A DNA stretch of 39,329 nt from an uncultured Monoglobus sp. (GTDB taxonomy: Bacteria; Bacillota; Clostridia; Monoglobales; Monoglobaceae), in assembly GCA_947630505.1 (NCBI GenBank), contig CANRHV010000022.1:1-39329 (forward strand), in the 5' to 3' direction. The notes beneath the pieces were generated by a model that did not search any database, was not told the origin of the DNA, and saw only the letters and a list, made by a program, of their open reading frames with translations. Position 1 is the first letter of the stretch, and the number at the start of each line of letters is the position of its first letter. Below, in pieces: positions 8,350 to 17,501 of the stretch. The position numbers and the translations under genes were made by a program.

Positions 8350-9012
8350 TCATAAAACATCAGCATTACCGCCGTCGATAGCAAATATGGACGCACCCGT
8401 TCTGATATCTTCAATATCTTGGTCTATTCCGTCTAAGCGTTCCATAATCTGACTGTATAACGCTACAGTAGGCTCAGTTGAACCGTCTCCTGCCAAAGAA
8501 GGCAAAATATTAAGGTATCCATTAGGGCGCGATTTCCAAACGTAATTTTCGCCCTTTTCGTTCTTACCTGAAGCAATAATCTCAAAAACAAGTTCACCTT
8601 CAAGGTACGTCGCACTGTTATCAACCAGCCACGAGAACTGGATAGTAGAATCGTTATAGATAACATTAACGGGGGAAACAAAATTTTCTCTGTTTTCAGA
8701 ATTGACAAAATGAACTTGAAGAGCCATCTCCATTAAATCAATGCCGTCAGCATAACGAGGCATTTGAAAAGGGATAAATTGACTGTTTGTTTCTTGAGTT
8801 AAATTAATTTGGGATTCGTCAACCGTAACATTTCTGTCGTCGTCTATAAACGACAAGACAACATCTTCATAATTGATATACCATTTATATTTATTGCTCA
8901 CTTGATACCCATGCGGTAAATCGCCCGCTTCCGTAATAGGAATAGCAAAAGGTTTTATCTTGTTGAGCTGATTAAGAATTTTATTTTTCGACTCTGTAAA
9001 AGAAGTTGCCAT
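8350..9012 (-). CDS. BppU-like baseplate protein (putative)
   Basis: The 220-residue protein has an N-terminal helix (1-20), then a beta-sandwich (25-165) containing FSWLVDNSATYLEGELVFEI and WKSRPNGYLNI. The W-L-V ... A-x-x-x-G-x-L-x-F ... Y-V-W pattern is common in upper-baseplate and receptor-binding platforms of Gram-positive siphophages. A helical segment (MERLDGIDQDIEDIR) follows near residue 195. It is 21 bases from the downstream gene with its own AAGGAGGTG site. The role in holding receptor-binding fibres is inferred. Confidence 0.6.
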   Translation of the reverse strand: MATSFTESKNKILNQLNKIKPFAIPITEAGDLPHGYQVSNKYKWYINYEDVVLSFIDDDRNVTVDESQINLTQETNSQFIPFQMPRYADGIDLMEMALQVHFVNSENRENFVSPVNVIYNDSTIQFSWLVDNSATYLEGELVFEIIASGKNEKGENYVWKSRPNGYLNILPSLAGDGSTEPTVALYSQIMERLDGIDQDIEDIRTGASIFAIDGGNADVL

Positions 9013-9023
9013 GGAACACCTCC

Positions 9024-11537
9024 TTATCTAAACAACACTTTAATATGTGTCTCGTCAAGCCGCGCAATTACTCTGTAGCCGTTGTCATTCGCAGTTGCAA
9101 TTCCGCCGTCAGCCACTTTGCAATAGCCGTTTACGGCGCAAGTGCCATCGTCAATGACAACAAGCTGACCCATCATTCCGACGATACCCCACTCAGGGCG
9201 CTCCTCGCGCGGAATATATTCCTCATCGGGATTGTAATCGGGATTGATAATTGGGTCGTCGCTGTCGTATGCCTCGTGTATGAGTACACGCTCGGTCGTA
9301 ATATCGTATTCGATAGTCGTTTCGCCTGTTTCCTTGTCAATGACCTCTCGTGGCGTTTTTATCTCTATATCGTTGTACTCAGCGTCATGATGAACTCTAT
9401 GCGTCAGCACCTTGCCAAACACATCCGTCATCCACATATTCCGCCACGAGTCGGCGTAATTATTGCCGACAACGCCGGGTGCAGAGGAAATCGCGCCCAA
9501 GATGTAATCGTCATCGGCATTTGCTATGCGTATTTTATCGCCGTCAAGCGTTACAAACAATCCGCGTCTGTCCACATTTTCAGGATTGCCGTCGAGCCAT
9601 TCAAAAAATTCCGCATAGTCCGCACCTGTTGTGTTAAACTGCCCTGTGCCGTAGACTTTGCCTTCATACGTTACGCGGAATGCGTTGGATTGAGCCGAGT
9701 ACCCACCATTACCAATAATTAATGCGTCTCCGGTTGTTCCCTCACTGTTGCCATAATTTCCATCTTTAGCGTAATGCCCCATTTTAATCTGATAAGACTG
9801 TACCGTGTTGTTATTTCCTTGTAATGAGCACGCGTAATCTCCGACTATCTCGTTATTATTGCCTCCGATTGCCGTTGCATACCTACCCGAAACAACATTC
9901 CTTTGACCGCCGCCAATGAACGAATAATCACCCTTTATCGTGTTACCTGTGCCGCCACAGGCAACAGAACTAACAACATTAGTGTTATCAGTTTGTATCT
10001 TATTGCTTGTTCCTCCTATTGCCGCGCAATGATAATTCGCATTCACTTGATGTTGGTTATTATTCGTTGGCATGGTAACATCTTGAACTTCATCCAAAAC
10101 AAGTGTTACTTCATCCATTCCGACATATCCTCTTGACTGAAATTCAGTGTCAAGTTTACTTGCCATCTGCGTTTGTATATTGCTTTTAACTCCGCTGAGA
10201 TAACCGAGTTCAGTTGACGTTATGTTGGAAACCGCCACCTTACCGTCGCCGTTTGATATAAGCGCTTTATTGGAATCGAGATTGGCACTGACTATTGTGG
10301 ACGCGGCACCGGTAATTGAAGTTCCACCGCCACTACTGCCGCCACCACTGCCTGTCGCAGATGAATCTATTTGTTTCCATGCATCCCACGACCCTGCCTT
10401 ATACTCACGCGAATACCAATTATTCTGATTGGTAAGGATTTGTGTCCTATGAGATATAGCTGAGTGTATAACTACCATTCCAAAATGTTGCACTCCGCTC
10501 GGAGTGTTCGTGCATAACTTTCCACCTTCTCCGCCATTATAATAACATCCGGGTTCCTGAACGGTGTCCAAGTCTGTGTTGTTTATTTCTTGCCATTCAA
10601 CGCTACCACCACCGCCGCTGCCCGATGCACCATCTTTGCCTCTGGGAATGGTAAATTTCAATTTCGCGGCGTTAAGGGTGCCAATGTTTTCAACTTTAGC
10701 CGATGTACCGGGTTCACCTGTAATTGTTTCAGCCACCTCTATCGTAGCGGCTTTGCCGTCAGCCCCCGGAGGCCCCGGAGTTCCCGGCGAATCATCGCCG
10801 GAACTAAACCCTGTGTCATTCTCCAATTCCGACAATTTGGTAGGCACAGAAATATTCACCTTGCGACTGGAGTCAATAGGTAAGTCCTGTCCGTTTTTCT
10901 GTACACCAACAATAGCATTCCGTTCTGCATTAGTAGGAGCGTGCGGGGACAAGCTGTGCTGATATGCACTATTCCCGTAATCTCCCCTAAATGCCGACGA
11001 TGACGATGTGCCTAACCCAAGTTTTGCGTATGACGGAAGCTGAAATGACGGTATCTGTCCGTTGCTGTCCAAATCAGCCACACCGTTTGCACGTCCTTTT
11101 TCCTCTACAGGAATTGCTCCGACCTCAACCGCCGTATATGAGGGCTTTGTTCCTGCCTTTGCCCAATCGCTCACATCGGACGCGGGCAAACTTTTGGGGA
11201 AATCGGTTATATCGCCTTTGGTGTGCTTGTGTCCTTTATCGGATTTGGTCTTGACCTCATCGGCAAGTTTCTTTAGGGTGTCAAACTCTGATTCAACTCC
11301 GCCCAATATCTTGTCGTACGAAATTTGTATCAGCTGATTGACTTCGACAGGAGTTAAGGCAGCATAAGGCAAATCCGCAAAAATATCGTCGCCATTGCCG
11401 ATTTTCATTTTCGCCGTTTCAGAATCAATGAACTCAATTCCGACTTCGCCTTTTAACAGAACCTTATCGGAATCCGCCCATTTAGCCGAAGTGTCGTTAC
11501 AAATCAATATGTGGGTTTTCATTATACTTTGAGCCAT
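9024..11537 (-). CDS. Large tail fibre with collagen-like, knob, YadA-like and Peptidase_G2 domains
   Basis: The 837-residue fibre reads as modules. Residues 1-65 are a phage-hyaluronidase-type N-terminus (GEVGIEFIDSETAKMKIGNG). A helical stalk is followed by a collagen-like and sandwich linker at about 247-305 (GTPGPPGADGKAATIEV ... FTIPRGKDG). A pyocin-knob-like domain lies at about 310-390. Gly-rich YadA-head-like repeats lie around 490-600 (SFIGGGQRNVVSGRYATAIG). The C-terminal Peptidase_G2 domain runs from about 637 (GADYAEFFEWLDGNPENVDR and on). In Bacillus phage neck appendages that last domain is an intramolecular chaperone that helps the fibre trimerise and then cuts itself off; the same is inferred here. 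AAGGAGG precedes the ATG. Confidence 0.85.
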   Translation of the reverse strand: MAQSIMKTHILICNDTSAKWADSDKVLLKGEVGIEFIDSETAKMKIGNGDDIFADLPYAALTPVEVNQLIQISYDKILGGVESEFDTLKKLADEVKTKSDKGHKHTKGDITDFPKSLPASDVSDWAKAGTKPSYTAVEVGAIPVEEKGRANGVADLDSNGQIPSFQLPSYAKLGLGTSSSSAFRGDYGNSAYQHSLSPHAPTNAERNAIVGVQKNGQDLPIDSSRKVNISVPTKLSELENDTGFSSGDDSPGTPGPPGADGKAATIEVAETITGEPGTSAKVENIGTLNAAKLKFTIPRGKDGASGSGGGGSVEWQEINNTDLDTVQEPGCYYNGGEGGKLCTNTPSGVQHFGMVVIHSAISHRTQILTNQNNWYSREYKAGSWDAWKQIDSSATGSGGGSSGGGTSITGAASTIVSANLDSNKALISNGDGKVAVSNITSTELGYLSGVKSNIQTQMASKLDTEFQSRGYVGMDEVTLVLDEVQDVTMPTNNNQHQVNANYHCAAIGGTSNKIQTDNTNVVSSVACGGTGNTIKGDYSFIGGGQRNVVSGRYATAIGGNNNEIVGDYACSLQGNNNTVQSYQIKMGHYAKDGNYGNSEGTTGDALIIGNGGYSAQSNAFRVTYEGKVYGTGQFNTTGADYAEFFEWLDGNPENVDRRGLFVTLDGDKIRIANADDDYILGAISSAPGVVGNNYADSWRNMWMTDVFGKVLTHRVHHDAEYNDIEIKTPREVIDKETGETTIEYDITTERVLIHEAYDSDDPIINPDYNPDEEYIPREERPEWGIVGMMGQLVVIDDGTCAVNGYCKVADGGIATANDNGYRVIARLDETHIKVLFR

Positions 11538-11546
11538 TTCATTCCT

Positions 11547-11580
11547 CCTTTATAAAAAAAAGAGCGCCTCATCAGGCAGC
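11547..11580 (-). terminator. Weak terminator after XkdX-like gene
   Basis: On the minus strand a short stem (GCCT/AGGC) overlaps the stop codon of the 49-residue gene and is followed by GCTC and eight T residues. It may trim transcription between the first fibre cassette and the Peptidase_G2 fibre. Confidence 0.4.
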
Positions 11581-11721
11581 CTCATCAATCAGTCCCGTTA
11601 ATTCCTTATACTGTTCTTGCGTAATTCTGTTTGCCAGCAGGAACACGTCGAGTTTATCCTTTAAATCATCAACGTCATATTCGCCGCGTTTAATAATTGC
11701 TTTACAATAATTGTAAGTCAT
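11572..11721 (-). CDS. XkdX-like small phage protein
   Basis: The 49-residue protein (MTYNYCKAIIKRGEYDVDDL, then KLDVFLLANRITQEQYKEL) has the XkdX-like pattern of an aromatic N-terminal helix, a G-x-Y-D turn and a second helix with ITxEQYxEL. The ATG at 11721 has GGAGGG directly upstream; longer in-frame starts run into the preceding gene. It ends a fibre / small protein / XkdX trio that repeats at 4153-6177. Confidence 0.7.
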   Translation of the reverse strand: MTYNYCKAIIKRGEYDVDDLKDKLDVFLLANRITQEQYKELTGLIDEAA

Positions 11722-11734
11722 AATACCCTCCATT

Positions 11735-12109
11735 TTATATTCCCAATTCCAGTTTCGATATTCGATAATCCAAATCACACTGATAGTTTAATTGGCAACT
11801 TGGCAAGGAAGTTTCATATTCTTCTTTGCTGTTATATTTTACCATTTCCTGCGCCAATAACAAAGGATCTGCCGATTGAGATACGTCCGCACCATCGACC
11901 CACGCGTAATCGGAAATATCTATATCTTCATGGCTGATTAATTCATATTTTTTGTGCTTGGGAATTAATTGCTCAGACCATTCTTTCCACCATGAATCTG
12001 TTAAATAATGCGTGTGATTAATAAATTCATTCGGATAATGTTCTTCCTGAATAATCACCTTATGTTTAACCAATGCAATTTTCCCGTTTTCTATTTTAAA
12101 AATACTCAT
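11735..12109 (-). CDS. Small phage protein downstream of fibre
   Basis: The 124-residue acidic protein is rich in aromatic residues (HTHYLTDSWWKEWSEQL near residue 32) and has no transmembrane segment or known motif. By position, directly after a beta-helix fibre and before an XkdX-like gene, it could be a fibre-assembly factor. No family was recognised. AAAAGGAG precedes the ATG. Confidence 0.6.
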   Translation of the reverse strand: MSIFKIENGKIALVKHKVIIQEEHYPNEFINHTHYLTDSWWKEWSEQLIPKHKKYELISHEDIDISDYAWVDGADVSQSADPLLLAQEMVKYNSKEEYETSLPSCQLNYQCDLDYRISKLELGI

Positions 12110-12130
12110 ATAACGCGTCTCCTTTTTGTT

Positions 12131-14302
12131 TTATCGGGTACCGCTTAATACAGCTTTATCACTGTCGGCAGGTGTGAAGTTTGTATATTTGCACCCTATA
12201 AGAGTTACATGTGCAGACACCTCACTGTTGCTTAAATTAACAATTCGACATAAAGACATGATCGAACCGCCCAACGACTCAGAAGTACCATCTGCCGATG
12301 TTTTGCTTTTTTCGTTTAAAAGTATAAAGCAATTATTTAACATACAACCGGTGCCGCCAATAACTCCACAATCATAACTATCTTTATTACTGGGTAAATA
12401 CACATTACTATTGGATATTTGAGAATTAACTCGTGAAAAATGAATTCTGCCATTAGTTCCATCTAAAGAAATTTCACAATTAACCGCTTCCGCACTTTGG
12501 CTTGAGACAGAGCTATCTAAATAAACAACTGCATAACATTGAGTGTCGGAACTATCGGCGCTCAATTCTATTCGAGAATTAATGGCTCTAAAACTACGCA
12601 ATTTAACAAATGCCGCGTTTATATCGCCATCATCATTCGCATGAGTACCGGTTGCTACCATTGTTAGATTAACATTATCTAAAATAACATTATCATCCGA
12701 CCAGCCTTTGTATAAATGTTTGGAAATTTTCTTTGCATTGATAGCCATATCACGGAAAACAATTTGTCTGCCCTTGTAGTCAATCGGTCGGCTGGTTTGG
12801 TCTTTAGTATAATCCGCTAAAGCATCACTAACATTCAAAACGGTATTCATTCCCGTACCCTCAAATATTATATTTTGAGCGTCTCGACCGGTATTAAGAG
12901 CAGCGGATATACTGTAGTTTCCCTCAAGCAGCACTATTTTCCCGCCATATCGCGGCAATGCGTCAATAGCGCTTTGAATCTGCGTTTGGTCGTTGTTTCC
13001 GCTACATAAGAAATCCGCGCCTTGACGTCCCTTTTCACTGGTGTCTTGCGCAGCCACCACTACGGTTGCTGTTCGTGCGCCGCTGGCGCCTGCGGGACTT
13101 TCTTCCTCAGTTGTTCCAGCATATGTTTTTATAGCAGAGCGCACAAACTCGGTTGTTGCTATCTGCGTGGAGTTATTTGCTGTAGCGGGCGTAGGTGCGG
13201 TCGGAGTGCCCGTAAACTGCGGCGAGTTGATTGGCGCCCATTGACTACGATCGACACTGCCCGTCAGGTTGCCTATATACGTCCAGTCTCCGGTGCCATT
13301 CAAAGTATAATAAATACCATATGTATTACTGTTTAAATAAAAATCACCTTTTTGCGCAATAATACTTGTTTGCTGCGATGTATATTCAGTATGTGTCAAT
13401 GCGGTACCATAATGCCATCTGCCCGTGATTAAATCACCATTAAATTCATACACCTCAATTTCGCCATTATGCCCGTCTAATCCGGATACAGGGTCGTCGG
13501 TAACGCGGCATAAATATGTGCCGCCTAATTTTAAATGACCAGCACCTCGGAGTATGTAGTTTTTTTCATCGTCATATGGCAATACCACATAATCATAATT
13601 GTTATCAAATGTTTCCTCGGGATATAAATCGTCACACTGTACATAAAAAAACGGATTTAAGTCGTTTTCACTTACAGGCACACGGAAGTATGCAGCATTC
13701 CATAAAAACGATGATAATTTGTAATGCGGAGCTGACAAAATATGCGATAATAAATTATAAAATTCAGTTTGACCAAGTTTTCTGTTAATATCATTTATAA
13801 CACTGCTTGACAGCTTAATGCTTGAAACCGCACCATTTGCAATAGCTCCCTCTGTTACCGCACTTCCGGCAAGCTTTGTAGAGGTTACAGCCCCATTGGC
13901 AAGCTTATCGGATGTTATTGAACCATCCGGGTGGTCAATCGGGCTTGCGCTGGCATGTGATGTCATTTCACCTCGAAGCTGACTATCGGCGTTTATTCTT
14001 GCCCCTGTTTCGCTATGTAAATCTTGGGCAAACTGGTTGTCTTGGTTTTCCCTAATCCAAGCCTCATCTTCAATGGCTTTTTTATTTGTTTTTATATCAT
14101 CGCCTATTTTACCAAGCAAGCCTAAAAGCTCTTGTCCAACACTTTCGTCGATACCGTCGCCGTCATCAATCTGTTGTAAAAGTTCAAGCAGTTCCCGAAG
14201 CTCGGAAGTACTGAGAATTTCCAATGCGTCCAATATTGCTTGTATTTGTTCGCCAGTCTGTTTAAGTGTATAGCCTTCCTTTTTTACATTTGTGTTTGCC
14301 AT
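12131..14302 (-). CDS. Tail fibre with beta-helix tip (second copy)
   Basis: The 723-residue fibre begins MANTNVKKEGYTLKQTGEQI, then a helical shaft to about residue 110 and a shaft of Thr/Ser-rich repeats. A phage-fibre repeat near 365-400 (FTGTPTAPTPATANNSTQIA) comes before a pectate-lyase-like beta-helix from about 420 to the end. Its entrance (ADFLCSGNNDQTQIQSAI, then GGKIVLLEGNY) is homologous to the fibre at 4642-6177, while the remaining rungs differ, as expected for receptor-binding tips under diversifying selection. The ATG at 14302 follows GGAGGTGGCAC; the longer reading from 14368 overlaps the previous gene. Confidence 0.83.
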   Translation of the reverse strand: MANTNVKKEGYTLKQTGEQIQAILDALEILSTSELRELLELLQQIDDGDGIDESVGQELLGLLGKIGDDIKTNKKAIEDEAWIRENQDNQFAQDLHSETGARINADSQLRGEMTSHASASPIDHPDGSITSDKLANGAVTSTKLAGSAVTEGAIANGAVSSIKLSSSVINDINRKLGQTEFYNLLSHILSAPHYKLSSFLWNAAYFRVPVSENDLNPFFYVQCDDLYPEETFDNNYDYVVLPYDDEKNYILRGAGHLKLGGTYLCRVTDDPVSGLDGHNGEIEVYEFNGDLITGRWHYGTALTHTEYTSQQTSIIAQKGDFYLNSNTYGIYYTLNGTGDWTYIGNLTGSVDRSQWAPINSPQFTGTPTAPTPATANNSTQIATTEFVRSAIKTYAGTTEEESPAGASGARTATVVVAAQDTSEKGRQGADFLCSGNNDQTQIQSAIDALPRYGGKIVLLEGNYSISAALNTGRDAQNIIFEGTGMNTVLNVSDALADYTKDQTSRPIDYKGRQIVFRDMAINAKKISKHLYKGWSDDNVILDNVNLTMVATGTHANDDGDINAAFVKLRSFRAINSRIELSADSSDTQCYAVVYLDSSVSSQSAEAVNCEISLDGTNGRIHFSRVNSQISNSNVYLPSNKDSYDCGVIGGTGCMLNNCFILLNEKSKTSADGTSESLGGSIMSLCRIVNLSNSEVSAHVTLIGCKYTNFTPADSDKAVLSGTR

Positions 14303-14315
14303 GTGCCACCTCCTT

Positions 14316-14843
14316 TTACCAAATATGATAATCGATTTTGAATGTGCTGCCGCTCCTCGACCTCTCATAAGAAGCTGCGTTCACAATAGTAAACGTGATC
14401 TGCTGAGTAGCACTATTGTAACTGACTGTGTTTTCATCAATATATTGTTCACGCTTATGTCCATAATATGTTCCGGCAGGAGCAATCGTTCCCCGCAAAC
14501 AGTTAGAAGGTATAACATAATGAAAACCATTATTCTCGTCCCACCATACGAATATTTGTGCTTGGGGAGCGGTCAGAGTGTCGTCGGTGTCAGATCTATC
14601 AGCATACGTTGGATTCGTAGCAACAATGTCAATAATTCCATAATGCTTGCCTGTGCCTGAGACCCCGACTGTCGCCGAGCATCTTTCACTTCCGTTGGGT
14701 ATGTTTGACGCCGTAGATTCAACAGTTGTACTACCATGCGATCCACGCAACATATCAGCCACATATCCTTTAACGAAATTTTCAATAGCGGTACGGAATT
14801 GTCCTTGCGTGATAACATTAGATACGTCTATTTTATCTGTCAT
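14316..14843 (-). CDS. Baseplate or fibre-associated protein (unrecognised)
   Basis: The 175-residue protein has an N-terminal helix (ITQGQFRTAIENFVKGYVAD) and a beta-rich C-terminal part with many Thr, Tyr and Gly residues. It precedes the first fibre gene by 13 bases and has AAGGAGG upstream. No domain family was recognised; an adaptor between baseplate and fibre is plausible from position only. Confidence 0.55.
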   Translation of the reverse strand: MTDKIDVSNVITQGQFRTAIENFVKGYVADMLRGSHGSTTVESTASNIPNGSERCSATVGVSGTGKHYGIIDIVATNPTYADRSDTDDTLTAPQAQIFVWWDENNGFHYVIPSNCLRGTIAPAGTYYGHKREQYIDENTVSYNSATQQITFTIVNAASYERSRSGSTFKIDYHIW

Positions 14844-14854
14844 TCGTACCTCCT

Positions 14855-15241
14855 TTATTTATTTCCTTTAATACTTTGTAATTTTTCATTGATATAATCC
14901 TTATAAAATCCGTCATTCCTGTTCCCAAAGGTCAGACCGATATAATTACCGCTTTGCGAATGGTACATACGCACCACGTCCCCAACATAAAGCTTTACGC
15001 CCGTATGATTTGGCACCGACGTATATGTTTCGCCCGTCACCATATCACGCAAATCTGCGCACGGATAATCGCTGTTGGCACCGGACACATCATTAAATGC
15101 ACGCGTGACCTGTACATCGTCAAACTGCTCTATGTTTGATTTTTTCAAAATCGCGTCAACCTCACTGTTTATAATAGTTCTAATCATATTTGTAAACGCA
15201 ATTATCGTTTCCTCTTTATAATCAATTTTCAAATTGTCCAT
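14855..15241 (-). CDS. Small baseplate protein (unrecognised)
   Basis: The 128-residue protein has a helical first third and a beta-rich region (ADLRDMVTGETYTSVPNHTG, KLYVGDVVRMYHS) that resembles an OB- or SH3-like barrel of spike/hub accessory proteins. Its start overlaps the stop of the hub gene by one base (TAATG), so translation is probably coupled. A GAGGTGG site lies inside the hub gene end. Confidence 0.55.
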   Translation of the reverse strand: MDNLKIDYKEETIIAFTNMIRTIINSEVDAILKKSNIEQFDDVQVTRAFNDVSGANSDYPCADLRDMVTGETYTSVPNHTGVKLYVGDVVRMYHSQSGNYIGLTFGNRNDGFYKDYINEKLQSIKGNK

Positions 15242-16488
15242 TAGAACACCACCTCGTTTATATTAGTCATGTTCAATGACGTATTCGCATCGCCGCCGAT
15301 GGTCATGGATATAGAATCGATAACATAATTCTCGTCATATATCCCAAGACTTGGGTAACTAACAATAACCGACTGATTTACGTCCAGCATGGGTAAATAG
15401 GTACAACTCATATTCAATGTCTTAGTGCCGCGCGAACGCTTCACCAGCTCGTACATACCACGTTCCATGCACAATTCATCGGAGTACAATTTACTGTCAT
15501 TTATAACCTCCGCAGCTTCGCCGTTGTATTGGATACAATAATCGGATTTTAAATTCTGATTGACCGCTGTGGCGCTGAACTGATAGCCGTTAACAATAGC
15601 TCCCTTTACAATAATCTTATTTCGCACCTGCCCCGTATTATATGTGATACCGGCAGACAAAATATCTCTGTCTCCTTCGGTCAATCTGTATACAACAGGA
15701 AAATTAGACGAGATAAATTCGTTTATGTTGGACTTGACCGTTAAATTACCGTATTCATCGTAGTACACGTCGGACGATATCGTATCTCCCATTTCAATGA
15801 ACAAATCTCCTATGGTGCCACCGGCGTCTTGCCTGATTGTGTAATAGGTATTTGTATATAAATGCTGCGAATTGAAAATCACAGGCTTTAAATCATAAGG
15901 GACTCCGTTTCCTCTGTCAGAGGAAAGCAAGGTATTAAACGATTGGTACATCGGCACTCCGACAGGGATTATAGTTTTCAATCTCGTTTTCCCATAAACG
16001 CTCCCGTCTAATAACCCAAATTTATCACACAACGATAAGGATATAGTTTGGTTAGAACTCTCTCGTGCCGCTGACGGGTCTTTCAATAAAAAAATGCCTT
16101 GCTGTTTCCAGTAAAGCGTACCGTCAACCAATAATCCTGTGTCCAGCCTGAATTTGCTTCCAGTCCATATTAGTCCCGAAAGAGGCTTGGGACACCATTT
16201 CCCATCTTTATTTACTAACGTCGCGCTCATTGTACGGCGCTGTCCTGATTGGTATTGAATGTTAAGCGTACCCGACACCAAATCCTCACTTGCGTCCAAA
16301 CGGATTTGCTCGTTTTCGTAGAGGAGGTATAATCGGAATACAGGTATGACAATATCTCCCTTTAGCACTTCAATCAATCGGTCAAATCCAATTTTATTAA
16401 AGGAATTTAAAGAAACTTGCTCATAAACAGGCGATATATGGACGTTCCTAACGTTGTCTACTATGTACCCGTCTCGATATATATTCAT
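15241..16488 (-). CDS. Tail hub-like protein
   Basis: The 415-residue beta-rich protein contains segments typical of phage hub proteins (gp27/XkdQ-like fold): an early sandwich with SGTLNIQYQSGQRRTMSATL, a middle region, and ITYNTGQVRNKIIVKGAIVN followed by a C-terminal domain with VSYPSLGIYDENYVIDSISM. Hubs close the distal end of the tail tube. The position, after the distal-tail proteins and before fibres, fits. The start overlaps the upstream stop (ATGA) and GGGAGG precedes it. The family assignment is by pattern, not alignment. Confidence 0.6.
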   Translation of the reverse strand: MNIYRDGYIVDNVRNVHISPVYEQVSLNSFNKIGFDRLIEVLKGDIVIPVFRLYLLYENEQIRLDASEDLVSGTLNIQYQSGQRRTMSATLVNKDGKWCPKPLSGLIWTGSKFRLDTGLLVDGTLYWKQQGIFLLKDPSAARESSNQTISLSLCDKFGLLDGSVYGKTRLKTIIPVGVPMYQSFNTLLSSDRGNGVPYDLKPVIFNSQHLYTNTYYTIRQDAGGTIGDLFIEMGDTISSDVYYDEYGNLTVKSNINEFISSNFPVVYRLTEGDRDILSAGITYNTGQVRNKIIVKGAIVNGYQFSATAVNQNLKSDYCIQYNGEAAEVINDSKLYSDELCMERGMYELVKRSRGTKTLNMSCTYLPMLDVNQSVIVSYPSLGIYDENYVIDSISMTIGGDANTSLNMTNINEVVF

Positions 16489-17501
16489 TCAACAGCCTCC
16501 CTGCGCGGCACACCAAGCCATGCGTTCGTACCTGTGTTATCGCGATTCTTTCCGTTTTCTTTCAGTAATGCTGTGCGTACTTCTGCCAAATACATATAAT
16601 AAATCGGATTGAAGGGGATAGCCCTGCCTAAAACATCCGAAGCATCTATTGAATTGGTTTGCATAAACGTAAACGATACCGCAGCTTCATGGTTATATGT
16701 GTCCTGATATACAAACTGCGGATTAGTGTCTATATCACCAATGGAAACAATCCCGCGAAGATCAACCAGCATCTTAGGGGTACTGCTTGCGGCGAAACGC
16801 TCCCAATCAATAATGTAATCGTAGGTGTCGGTATATTCGCCGGTCGAGCAATCGACTTTACCCAGCAATCCTGAAATCGGCACCGATCTTTGAGCGCGAT
16901 TACCCGCCGTCTCTTTGCCGCTTATATGTTGAGTTTGATGAAATGTTTTATCCGTATTAAGCGTGTAGCCGTTATTTTCCGTATTATATCTTATCAGCCA
17001 CACGTTATCTTCGTCTATCTCATACAAATTATCACTCGTTTCCTTTAAGCCTATCACAGATATTGTGCCTGTGTGTAATTGTATTGTATCGGACAATATC
17101 GGAACAATAGCTTCCATATCGACAGTCAGCCCGTTAATATCTATAGGATTGTGGCATATTGCATGAATATGATATTGATAATCGCACAAATCGCCTACGG
17201 TAAAATCTTCAATAATGCGCTGTGCGGAGTTATCAGTGACACAAACCTTGTGCAGCGTTGGTTTTTCTCCCATAGTTTTATACACGGCAAATCGCTTGAT
17301 GTAACCAAAATCACCGCCGAAATCACTGCCGCTAAGATGTTGGTTGAAATTAGCCAGCAATTTGGTTTCCTTGCCCCATTCATAGTCACCGCACTTGGTG
17401 TTGTAAATCGTATTCTTAATCGTTGCCACCATGTTGTCTGTGTTATTATTGACACCGGCGAGGTTATAGGTAGCTCCGCCATAAAGTTTTAATACTGCCA
17501 T
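16485..17501 (-). CDS. Distal tail/baseplate protein
   Basis: The 338-residue protein is beta-rich, with KMLVDLRGIVSIGDID near residue 245. A similar phrase (VIMDFRGLVSIPAHEE) occurs in the 611-residue protein just upstream, suggesting a shared domain and direct contact. No enzyme motif is visible. The chosen ATG at 17501 is the first Met followed by ordinary protein sequence; the ATG at 17525 gives a Gly-rich leader made of the ribosome-site repeat. It overlaps the upstream gene's end by 13 bases. Confidence 0.6.
   Translation of the reverse strand: MAVLKLYGGATYNLAGVNNNTDNMVATIKNTIYNTKCGDYEWGKETKLLANFNQHLSGSDFGGDFGYIKRFAVYKTMGEKPTLHKVCVTDNSAQRIIEDFTVGDLCDYQYHIHAICHNPIDINGLTVDMEAIVPILSDTIQLHTGTISVIGLKETSDNLYEIDEDNVWLIRYNTENNGYTLNTDKTFHQTQHISGKETAGNRAQRSVPISGLLGKVDCSTGEYTDTYDYIIDWERFAASSTPKMLVDLRGIVSIGDIDTNPQFVYQDTYNHEAAVSFTFMQTNSIDASDVLGRAIPFNPIYYMYLAEVRTALLKENGKNRDNTGTNAWLGVPRREAVE

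Noticed and set aside
2401..11337. Plus-strand reading frames opposite the tail genes, some Pro/Leu-rich
   Set aside because: They mirror collagen-like and repetitive coding on the minus strand, lack ribosome sites and have biased composition.
12131..14302. Diversity-generating retroelement acting on a fibre
   Set aside because: No reverse transcriptase gene or template repeat was found in the window.
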